A stretch of 32,000 nt of DNA from contig JALSTM010000246.1 of assembly GCA_026983715.1 (NCBI GenBank), positions 1 to 32,000 on the forward strand, written 5' to 3'. Below, piece by piece: positions 25,498 through 32,000 of this stretch (its first letter is position 1; each line of letters opens with the position of its first letter). The notes under the pieces are model-generated. The model ran no database searches and had not been told where the DNA came from. It saw only the letters and a list, made by a program, of their open reading frames with translations. Both the position numbers and the translations under genes were made by a program. Source of the DNA: Desulfobacterales bacterium. GTDB lineage: Bacteria > Desulfobacterota > Syntrophobacteria > B119-G9.

Positions 25498-25584
25498 GTC
25501 ATTGCGATCCCGCACCCACTTCCTGCGAATTGTAGGAGCAATAGCAAATAGTCGTATTTGAAGTAGGTGCGGGATCGCAATGAC
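25498..25584. repeat. Long hairpin repeat with GTCATT/AATGAC ends
   Basis: A 24-bp arm (GTCATTGCGATCCCGCACCC...) at 25498-25521 is matched in inverted form at 25561-25584 with one mismatch, around a 39-bp loop. Its ends are like those of the two other GTCATT-type repeats, but the inner sequence differs. It lies between the radical SAM gene and the permease, with nothing else recognisable in 25374-25814. It may be a small non-autonomous repeat or a strong bidirectional transcript hairpin. Confidence 0.8.
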
Positions 25585-25814
25585 CGGTTTTAGGACTTTT
25601 TACGAAACCATCAATCTTTGTCCTGAGTTTTAGTTGCGGCATCGCTGCCTTAGGTCTTCCTAAAAATGTCATTCCAAAGTTTAAATTATGTGATTATTGG
25701 AGTTGTCCATATATTGATGGAACACATCCTAGAAAAAGGTAACATAATAAGTATATGTATTGGCGGCAGGAATTAGCAGATGATGAAACGGCACAGGAAA
25801 GGCGAGGGATATCA

Positions 25815-27113
25815 ATGAGAGGAAATGACTATCATGATGAGAAGCTGGGCCTAAAAGAACTAATTGCCATGGGAGTTGGAGGAATGGTAGGTGGTGGTAT
25901 TTTCTCCGTTTTGGGTCTTTCGGTATCTCAAGCAGGACATGCCGCACCGGTTGCCTTTGGGATAGGAGGAGTAGTTGCTTTACTGGCTGGATATTGCTAT
26001 GCGAGACTGGGATTGGTCTTCAGATCAGATGGTGGCAGCTTCACTTATCTGGAACATGCATTTGAGAACAAAAACGTGGCCGGAATTGGCGGATGGATGC
26101 TTCTCGTGGGATATATCGGCACCCTGTCTCTGTATTCGTATACCTTTGGAGTTTATGGTTCGGCAATGTTTGGGGCATCCTCACAGACCCAGGTTGTCCA
26201 TCACGTGTTGGAGACCTTGATTTTGCTTGTTTTCCTCGGGGTTAACCTTTACGGGGTTGCTTCTGCAGGAAAAAGTGAGGATGTAATCGTTTTGGTAAAG
26301 GTGCTTATCTTGTCAATGTTTGCATTTACAGGACTTTACTTTGTAAAATCCTCCCGCTTGTTACCATTTTTTAACAAGGGATGCGTGAATCTATTGATGG
26401 GGGCCGCACTTATTTTTGTTGCGTATGAAGGATTTGAGTTAATTCCCAATGCTGTAAACGAGATGGAGAACCCCGAGAGTGATCTTACAAGGTCAATAAT
26501 AATATCCATAGTTTTAACAACTGTCATTTACGTACTTGTTTCAGTTGTAGCAGTAGGAAATCTGCTTCCTGAGGAAATAGCGAAATACAAGGAATATGCC
26601 CTTGCCGTAGCAGCTCAACCCTTCCTCGGTAAAGCAGGGTTTATGCTAATTGGACTTGGTGCGCTACTTTCAACAGCTTCTGCGATAAATGCAACCCTGT
26701 TTGGTACAGCAAGGCTTGGAATGGTAATGGCCATGGATGAGGACTTACCTAAGGTGTTCTCTTATCGGGAGAGGACGAAGGACATTCCATATGTTAGTCT
26801 AATAGCAATTACGTTCTTGACTTTAATTTTCGTTAATATTGCTAATTTAACAGTCATTTCTTCCTTTGCCAGTTCCACTTTCTTACTGATATTTGCAGCG
26901 ATAAACCTTTCGGCTTTTAAACTTAGGGACAGAATAAAAATATCCCTCGGAATCCCCGTTGCTGGTTTTTTGCTATCCCTTTCATCATGGATCGTCCTGA
27001 TTGTTTACTTGTTTAGGACAAACCTGCGAACTCTTACCTGGATATTTATCTTTTATGCTGCCTTAGCAGTTGCGGAGCTTCTATTTAGCAAAAGAAGGGT
27101 CGTATTCAGATGA
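25815..27113 (+). CDS. APC-superfamily amino-acid permease
   Basis: The product has 432 residues from the ATG at 25815, preceded by GAGGG; an upstream ATG at 25755 would add a charged 20-residue leader without a ribosome site. It has about 12 hydrophobic helices. The first holds the APC signature MGVGGMVGGGIFSVLG, whose Gly-rich unwound region binds the substrate backbone. Further typical parts are GGVVALLAGYCYARLGL, SDGGSFTYLEHAF, 'FVAYEGFELIPNAVNEMENPE' and GALLSTASAINATLFGTARL. It probably imports or exchanges amino acids or related amines; the substrate cannot be read from sequence. Confidence 0.9.
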   Translation: MRGNDYHDEKLGLKELIAMGVGGMVGGGIFSVLGLSVSQAGHAAPVAFGIGGVVALLAGYCYARLGLVFRSDGGSFTYLEHAFENKNVAGIGGWMLLVGYIGTLSLYSYTFGVYGSAMFGASSQTQVVHHVLETLILLVFLGVNLYGVASAGKSEDVIVLVKVLILSMFAFTGLYFVKSSRLLPFFNKGCVNLLMGAALIFVAYEGFELIPNAVNEMENPESDLTRSIIISIVLTTVIYVLVSVVAVGNLLPEEIAKYKEYALAVAAQPFLGKAGFMLIGLGALLSTASAINATLFGTARLGMVMAMDEDLPKVFSYRERTKDIPYVSLIAITFLTLIFVNIANLTVISSFASSTFLLIFAAINLSAFKLRDRIKISLGIPVAGFLLSLSSWIVLIVYLFRTNLRTLTWIFIFYAALAVAELLFSKRRVVFR

Positions 27114-27230
27114 CGTTTGGGGGCCTGGTATCAAAACCTTTTTATCGGTGGGTCGATAGGAAAAACTGATTTCATTTTCCGGCTTTTGTTGAAATAATGG
27201 GATCTATAAATTATATTTAAGCTTAGGTTT

Positions 27231-27253
27231 CTTGATAATCAAGTGTCTATAAT
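27231..27253 (+). promoter_or_regulatory. Palindrome overlapping a putative promoter of the aldolase gene
   Basis: CTTGATAATCAAG (27231-27243) is a perfect 6-bp inverted repeat around one base, placed just before a perfect TATAAT (27248-27253), itself 28 bp before the ATG. No good -35 is seen. A repressor or activator site is possible, but unproven. Confidence 0.3.
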
Positions 27254-27281
27254 AATATCTTTAAGGATAAGGAGAGAAATA

Positions 27282-28421
27282 ATGAGAAATTTGGTCGAAT
27301 GTCGTCCGGAAAATGTACAGAAAAGATTTCCAAATAGCCTCGCACCTCTGATGAATGGTAAAGCACTCATTCAAGTGGCGAGAGAGAATCATGGAATGAT
27401 TATGGCAGTAAACATGCGCTGTAAGTTGCCGGTGGCCGGAATTATTAAAGCATCTATGGCTACCCAGGCACCCGTTATGTACGAAATTGCCAAATCAGAA
27501 CTCACCTATACTGAGTTTGATCCGTTTTCTTTCGCAGCATTTATTGTTGCGGAAAATGAAAGACTTGGTAACACGGAAGTGCCATTTGCGATTCATGCCG
27601 ACCATTTAACCGTAAAGAATCCGGATCAAATTGAAGAAGTTCGAGAGCTTATTTCAAAGCAGTTGGAAGCAGGGTTTACCTCTTTTGCTATAGATGCTTC
27701 TCACATGGAAAACGAGCAGAATCTGGCCGCGACCCTTGATCTTGCACGTCCGATAATCGAGGCCGGACTTTGCCTCGAGGTGGAGCTCGGTGAAATAGGT
27801 GCCAAGAGTGGAAGTGCGGAAGGATTTACAAGACCTGATGAAGCCGAGTGGTTCATTGGGGAACTTGTAAAGGGCGGTGTTCATCCAGATCTTTTGGCCA
27901 TAAATAATGGGTCAATTCATGGTACGTACTTCGGAACGGCCCAGGAAGGTATTCAGCTTGACCTCACAAAAGAAATATGGGAAGCGATACAGCCCTGGAA
28001 GGTGGATATAGCTCAGCACGGAATAACCGGAACTTCACTTGAAAAAATCACGTCGTTTATCGATTACGGAATACGAAAAGGGAACGTTGGAACATTCTGG
28101 CAGAACATAACTTTTGGCCTCGCAATGAACCAAAACGGGAATGCTATAACTACTGAAAACAAGGAATATATTAAGCGTCCCTACAGGGGTATCCCTGATG
28201 AACTCTGGGAAGAAATGTGGGACTGGGCAATACAGACCGGAAACACAGGGGGAAACATCAAGAAGGCGAATAAGGCTTTTGCACCACAGCTTAATGCTTT
28301 GCCCATGCTCTACAAAGATAGGATTGCATCTCATGCGTACGAAGAAGCGGTAAAGCTATTTGAAGCAACCCATTCCATTGGACTTGGGCCAAAGGTCGTG
28401 GAATACTTGACGACCAGCTAA
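27282..28421 (+). CDS. Class II fructose-bisphosphate aldolase (zinc-dependent)
   Basis: The protein has 379 residues from the ATG at 27282, preceded by AAGGAGA; an in-frame start at 27243 is unlikely. The class II aldolase features are the catalytic/zinc motif HADH, the acidic LEVELGEIG strand, NNGSIHGTY with a zinc His, and AQHGITGTS in the phosphate-binding loop. Together these match the three zinc His ligands and the phosphate site of Fba-type enzymes. It would cleave fructose 1,6-bisphosphate to two triose phosphates, directly after the PFK reaction. Tagatose-bisphosphate or a related sugar is an alternative substrate. It is followed by a strong terminator. Confidence 0.85.
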   Translation: MRNLVECRPENVQKRFPNSLAPLMNGKALIQVARENHGMIMAVNMRCKLPVAGIIKASMATQAPVMYEIAKSELTYTEFDPFSFAAFIVAENERLGNTEVPFAIHADHLTVKNPDQIEEVRELISKQLEAGFTSFAIDASHMENEQNLAATLDLARPIIEAGLCLEVELGEIGAKSGSAEGFTRPDEAEWFIGELVKGGVHPDLLAINNGSIHGTYFGTAQEGIQLDLTKEIWEAIQPWKVDIAQHGITGTSLEKITSFIDYGIRKGNVGTFWQNITFGLAMNQNGNAITTENKEYIKRPYRGIPDELWEEMWDWAIQTGNTGGNIKKANKAFAPQLNALPMLYKDRIASHAYEEAVKLFEATHSIGLGPKVVEYLTTS

Positions 28422-28480
28422 GCAAAAGCGGGCAAAAGAAATACATATTCTCTAAGTAGTTCATGGCTTTTTAAGCAATA

Positions 28481-28506
28481 GGGCGGGGGAACCCGCCCTT
28501 GTTTTT
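28481..28506 (+). terminator. Rho-independent terminator after the aldolase gene
   Basis: GGGCGGG and CCCGCCC form a perfect 7-bp GC stem around GGAA (28481-28498), followed by TTGTTTTT. It lies 60 bp after the aldolase stop and ends right before the GGAG ribosome site of the endonuclease IV gene. Confidence 0.9.
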
Positions 28507-28513
28507 GGAGTGT

Positions 28514-29395
28514 ATGGTGATAATTCTTGGTGCGCACCTATCCATAGCCGGTGGTCTTCACAAGTCACTGGAACTTGCAATGAAATATAGATGCAATGCT
28601 CTCCAGATTTTCACTAAGAATTCCAACACGTGGAAAGAACGACATCTTGAAGAGAGAGAAATAGAGAAGTTTTGCGAACTGAAAGCCAAGAGCCAAATAG
28701 TTAAGATGGCGTCGCACACGTCTTACCTGATAAACATTGCATCACCGGACGATGTTCTCTGGAAAAAATCGGTCTCGGCGCTTAAAAATGAATTCATCAG
28801 GTCATCTTTACTGGGAATTCCCTTTGTGGTACTTCATCCGGGGGCTCATAAGGGTGTAGGGGAGAAAAGGGGAATTTCCTTGGTTTCAAGAGCAATAAAC
28901 AAGGTACTTGACGAAACTTATTCAACGGGCGTTATTCTCCTGCTGGAAACCACAGCCGGTCAGGGTACCAACATTGGCTACAGGTTTGAACAGTTGGCAC
29001 AAATTGCCGAAGCTATCGAAAATAAAAAGCGCATCGGTTTTTGTCTCGATACCTGCCACGTTTTTGCAGCCGGGTATGATATTAGGAATAAAACTTCTTA
29101 TGAAAATACGCTGGCGCAGTTTGATTCAATACTGGGTCTGAATAAGCTCTATCTCTTTCATCTCAACGATTCGAAAAAGCCTCTAGGGAGCAGAATAGAC
29201 AGGCATGAACACATCGGGGAAGGGTTTATCGGTTACGATGCATTTCAACTGATAATGAACGATGCTAGGCTAAAATACATACCCAAGGTCATAGAAACTC
29301 CAAAGCTCAAGAACGGGATTGAGCAGGACCCGGTAAACCTCGAAAGGCTTAGAAACATGGTAAGAGAAACCTCTGCGACAAGTAAAAATGCTTGA
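28514..29395 (+). CDS. nfo: Endonuclease IV (AP endonuclease)
   Basis: The product has 293 residues from the ATG at 28514; a GTG at 28517 has better spacing from GGAG and would remove one residue. The metal ligands of endonuclease IV are all present in order: GAHLS, the His of SHTSY, LHPGAH, LLLETTAGQG, CLDTCH, LFHLNDS, DRHEHIGEG and VIETP. It incises DNA at abasic sites in base-excision repair. A terminator hairpin ends only seven bases before the start, so expression may depend on read-through from the aldolase gene or on a promoter I cannot see. Confidence 0.96.
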   Translation: MVIILGAHLSIAGGLHKSLELAMKYRCNALQIFTKNSNTWKERHLEEREIEKFCELKAKSQIVKMASHTSYLINIASPDDVLWKKSVSALKNEFIRSSLLGIPFVVLHPGAHKGVGEKRGISLVSRAINKVLDETYSTGVILLLETTAGQGTNIGYRFEQLAQIAEAIENKKRIGFCLDTCHVFAAGYDIRNKTSYENTLAQFDSILGLNKLYLFHLNDSKKPLGSRIDRHEHIGEGFIGYDAFQLIMNDARLKYIPKVIETPKLKNGIEQDPVNLERLRNMVRETSATSKNA

Positions 29396-29523
29396 AACAC
29401 TCTTATCACCCCGCACGTAAGCATGTCTCTTATTTTTCAGGATACTTTTATTACCCGAAAAAGGAAAATGTGATGAAGCTTCCTTACGAAGTTCACACTG
29501 GGACAACCTCTAGAGAAGTCCAG

Positions 29524-29952
29524 CTATGCGATGTCGAGCAAGGTGATTTCAAAAAAAAGGGTTCTTCCGGCCAGTGGATCATTACCATCCAGGATTATCT
29601 TGTCTTCCGTTATCTGCATGATGGTTGCGAAGGCATAATTTCCGTCACTTAGTCGTATTCTAAGAACTTTGCCTTCTTCAGGGGCAATTTCTTCTGGCAT
29701 CTCTGATTTGGGTATAGAAAAGACAAGTTCCTTTCTAAAAGGTCCATAACCTTGCTCGGGAGGAACTTCGATCTTTTTTGTTTCTCCCACGGCCATCCCA
29801 ATAACGGCCTGCTCGAAGGCCGGAAGCACGCTCTGCTGACCAATAATGAACTCGAAGGGTTCCACAGGACTTGAAGATCCAAATACTCTTCCATCCTCCA
29901 GTGAACCGACGTATTGTACTTTTACCTTGTCTCCCGTCTTGGCTTGATTCAT
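29524..29952 (-). CDS. FKBP-type peptidyl-prolyl isomerase, SlyD-like
   Basis: The protein has 142 residues. The FKBP body is split as in SlyD. The N-terminal part VQYVGSLEDGRVFGSS and VLPAFEQAVIGMAVGE is followed by VPPEQGYG, then the insert-in-flap chaperone domain (about 75-125, KELVFSIPKSEMP...DGNYAFATIM), and last the returning strand TLFFEITLLDI. It lacks the His-rich metal tail of E. coli SlyD. It catalyses proline isomerisation and acts as a folding helper in the cytoplasm, since no signal peptide is present. The ATG at 29952 follows GGGAG. It is convergent with nfo. Confidence 0.93.
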   Translation of the reverse strand: MNQAKTGDKVKVQYVGSLEDGRVFGSSSPVEPFEFIIGQQSVLPAFEQAVIGMAVGETKKIEVPPEQGYGPFRKELVFSIPKSEMPEEIAPEEGKVLRIRLSDGNYAFATIMQITEDKIILDGNDPLAGRTLFFEITLLDIA

Positions 29953-30599
29953 GTTTACTCCCCGTACTCTAATCGCATATAAAAGACTGTTTAAATAGGG
30001 TAATTAACTCCCACTTTAGTTCTGCAGGATAGTTGAAACCATAACAGTTTATCAACCGAATGTAAAGCGCCACAAAGGAAACTGGTTTATCCATTCCTTT
30101 GAAAACAGCGAAACAGCTTGACATTTTTCTCGTTATCTGCTACAGGTCGATGCCAATAGGGGAGAGCGATAATATGTGCCTCGGGTTGTAGGGGGGATGG
30201 TTGTCTGCGGGGCGCATTTACTGCTCGGACATGATGCTCTTTCAGGCACCATGTGAGCACAACCAGGCATCTTGATCACTCCTATTTTCCCACGATGCAA
30301 GTTTTTGGTTTTGTAAGAGAGTCCCTTGTTATTTAGTGTTCTAGCGAAGATAGGGAGGGCTTTATTAACTCATTATAACTGGGCCGGCACGGTCGCCGAG
30401 GCTGGTAAAAGCCATTGGTAAAAAGAGAAGTCGGAAGACTGGCGTTTCATTTCAAAAAAGGGAGACAACTGGTTTCGGACTCAACTTCACACTGTGTTTT
30501 TAGTCAAATCCTTTCCCTCTCTAAATCACCCTATTACTTTCAAGGCTTTTTCCCTTTTTGTTAACACGTGTCTATTTTTGTAAAAAAAGGAGGTGAACT
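29953..30599. other. Long leader/intergenic region with structured segments
   Basis: No gene is recognised. A nested inverted repeat spans 30199-30264: GGTTGT/ACAACC outside, GCTC..ACATG/CATGT..GAGC inside at 30223-30258. A second GC-rich patch at 30381-30444 holds GGCTGGTAAAAGCC, then GCCATTGG and AGTCGGAAGACTGGCG, somewhat like the last part of cobalamin riboswitches, but the rest of that fold is not found. The cyclic-di-GMP (GEMM) hallmarks are absent. A strong AGGAGGTGA precedes the next gene. Confidence 0.4.
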
Positions 30600-31013
30600 A
30601 TGGGGAAGCGAGAGAGGATCATACGTATCCTTGTACTTATGATCCTGCAAGCGTTTTTTTTCAGTTGTTTTGCATGGGGGGCTGGCAGTTCTAGTGAAAA
30701 TTATACTCTTCCGACATCCGTTTTTTCCGGAGGCGGTGTCCCCATGCAATCTGAAACTTTCGGAACAGTTGGTACTATCGGACAACCGTCCCCCTTGATG
30801 GATTCCTCCGCTCAGCCGTACTCTCACAGCTATGATCTTTATCCGGGATTCTGGTACACACTGCGAGCGGTGGTGGGTTGTGGAGATATCGAGTCTTTTG
30901 CGGCTACGTTCGGACTTACGGATACTGATATGGAGTACAATTCCGGGTGTGATACCGAACCAGATGGTGATGTGGATGGTATGGATCTGGCTGAATATGT
31001 GGATACTTTCTGA
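30600..31013 (+). CDS. Small secreted protein with dockerin/EF-hand-like C-terminus
   Basis: This 137-residue protein has an ideal ribosome site (AGGAGGTGA) and a clear Sec signal peptide (about residues 1-28, ending FAWGAG). The middle has the pattern YTLPTSVFSGGGVPMQSETF, then GTIGQPSP and YDLYPGFWYT, as seen in many secreted proteins of Desulfobacterota and Planctomycetes. The C-terminus GDIESFAATFG and DTEPDGDVDGMDLAEYV resembles dockerin-type calcium loops (DxDxDGxDL). It may attach to a partner outside the cell or mark a protein for export. The function is unknown. It lies 116 bp before another exported gene. Confidence 0.6.
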   Translation: MGKRERIIRILVLMILQAFFFSCFAWGAGSSSENYTLPTSVFSGGGVPMQSETFGTVGTIGQPSPLMDSSAQPYSHSYDLYPGFWYTLRAVVGCGDIESFAATFGLTDTDMEYNSGCDTEPDGDVDGMDLAEYVDTF

Positions 31014-31129
31014 AAGTATCGCGTTCCATCCGTTTTGAAGAAAAATTGGATTCGAACAGAGAAAAAGCGTCAAAAGATATGTTTCTTCCATTCGATTTAA
31101 GGGAAAACTCGAGAAAAAGGAGGCACGTA

Positions 31130-32000
31130 ATGAAAGGCAAACGATACTATTTACTGGTTTTGTGTACTATTCTTTTTTTATTTGTTTCCGGAAGTATTCT
31201 GGCTGTTCCCGGTAGCATTAATTACCAGGGAAAGCTGGCTAATCCGGATGGGACACCGGTTTCAGATGGAACGTATTCTGTTACCTTTAGGATATATAAT
31301 GTTAACACTGGGGGGAACGCGCTGTGGAGTGAAACAGGATCAATCCTTGTCAATAAAGGAATTTTTAACGCGAAGCTCCCTGATGACCCTGTATCAAATC
31401 CATTCCCACCGACCCTGCTTGACAACCCTGCCCTCTACCTTGGCATCCAGGTAGGTAGCGATTCTGAGATGACTCCTAGGCAGGAAATAACTTCGGTTTT
31501 TTATGCAATGAAGGCCGGAGATTCGGAAGCTCTTAACGGACGTGAAAGTTCCGAATTTGCACCTGCGGATCATGAACATGCAGGTGAAGATATTACTTCG
31601 GGTATCATACCAGAAGCTAGGATTCCGTCAACTATAGCCCGTGACTCGGAAATTACGTGGGGAAATCTTTCCGGTATCCCTTCCGGTTTCGCTGACGGAG
31701 TGGACAATGTGGGCATCACAACCGAAACAGACCCAACAGTCCCAGAATATTTTAAAGATGGTGTAACATGGAATGAAATCTCTAACCGTCCTTCGGGACT
31801 CGACGATGGAGATGACGTGGGAATAACCGTGGAGACTGACCCCCAGGTCGGAACCAATACAACAGGCTATGTTCCGATGTGGTCGGGGTCGGCCTTGATA
31901 AAGGGGACAATTTATGACAATGGCACTAACATCGGTATCGGTACTGATAGTCCCTCCAGGAAGCTCACGGTAAATGGAAAAGCCTATATCTATGATGGGG
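31130..32000 (+). CDS. Exported tail-fibre/adhesin-like protein (C-terminus beyond window)
   Basis: The frame is open from the ATG at 31130 (after AAGGAGG) to the window edge, about 290 residues. Residues 1-22 are a signal peptide (YLLVLCTILFLFVSGSILA). Then comes a conserved domain (VPGSINYQGKLANPDGTPVS, then TYSVTFRIYN, and PRQEITSVFYAMKAG), followed by repeats of the form 'WGNLSGIPSGFADGVDNVG' and 'WNEISNRPSGLDDGDDVG'. The final visible 'IGIGTDSPSRKLTVNGKAYI' is the common entry to fibre-like regions that often end in an S74 autochaperone. The end is not visible, so this is inference. It is likely a large surface or extracellular fibre protein paired with the small gene before it. Confidence 0.65.
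   Translation, partial: MKGKRYYLLVLCTILFLFVSGSILAVPGSINYQGKLANPDGTPVSDGTYSVTFRIYNVNTGGNALWSETGSILVNKGIFNAKLPDDPVSNPFPPTLLDNPALYLGIQVGSDSEMTPRQEITSVFYAMKAGDSEALNGRESSEFAPADHEHAGEDITSGIIPEARIPSTIARDSEITWGNLSGIPSGFADGVDNVGITTETDPTVPEYFKDGVTWNEISNRPSGLDDGDDVGITVETDPQVGTNTTGYVPMWSGSALIKGTIYDNGTNIGIGTDSPSRKLTVNGKAYIYDG

Noticed and set aside
29392-29652. 86-codon plus-strand open frame between nfo and the FKBP gene
   Set aside because: It overlaps the FKBP coding region and has no family features; the unique part is only about 130 bp.
29953-30599. Cyclic-di-GMP (GEMM) riboswitch before the secreted genes
   Set aside because: Neither the GGCAAACC nor the CGCAAAGC hallmark is present in the leader.
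30561-31091. 176-codon open frame on the minus strand
   Set aside because: It is opposite the secreted dockerin-like gene, which has a signal peptide and an ideal ribosome site.
1-32000. tRNA, rRNA, CRISPR array, prophage or intact IS
   Set aside because: I looked through all gaps and saw no cloverleaf, no regularly spaced direct repeats and no transposase or phage gene.

Overview
The window reads as an ordinary bacterial chromosome with a moderate GC content by eye. The organism is probably an anaerobic Gram-negative bacterium of the Desulfobacterota (former Deltaproteobacteria). This is inferred from gene content: a full outer-membrane maintenance set (TamA/TamB and Tol-Pal), a type II secretion (T2SS) cluster, a menaquinone-type prenyltransferase, a pyrophosphate-signature phosphofructokinase, and dockerin-like secreted proteins of a style common in that phylum. 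I see no tRNA, rRNA, CRISPR array, phage block or intact insertion sequence.

Layout. 1-9047 (minus strand) is an envelope block: tamA-tamB joined by a TGATG overlap, with tamB cut by the window edge, then a compact tolQ-tolR-tolA-tolB-pal-ybgF operon. 9141-9884 (minus) is a sirtuin. 10527-11267 (plus) is a TerB/J-domain protein. 11378-17942 (plus) is gspF-G-H-I-J-K-L-M; gspC, D, E, N and O are not here. 18751-20154 (plus) is an SF2 helicase-like protein whose catalytic motifs are all degraded. It ends head to head with a PPi-type phosphofructokinase, the two stop codons sharing one CTAG. A MenA/UbiA prenyltransferase is divergent from a YcaO-TPR protein, followed by a radical SAM protein. Then come an amino-acid permease, a class II aldolase, endonuclease IV, a SlyD-like FKBP, and two exported proteins, the second running off the window.

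The most interesting structure is a family of four ~235-bp MITE-like elements with terminal inverted repeats CCTGAATCCGTGA, at 3519-3751, 10255-10488, 18126-18359 and 24252-24486. Two have clear 5-6 bp target duplications (TGCTA and TAAGTA). The fourth split a ycaO-radical SAM gene pair. Removing it together with one GGATT copy restores an in-frame reading in which the ycaO TAG stop directly abuts the radical SAM ATG, so the element now supplies the stop codon of ycaO. A second family of smaller repeats with GTCATT/AATGAC ends lies close to two of these elements and in the 25.5-kb gap.

How the genes work together. Tam and Tol-Pal build and energise the outer membrane. The T2SS may export secreted proteins of the kind seen at the right end, though this is inference. 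PPi-PFK and class II aldolase are consecutive glycolytic steps. MenA supplies the quinone for anaerobic respiration. All function calls come from reading motifs by eye; no database search was possible.
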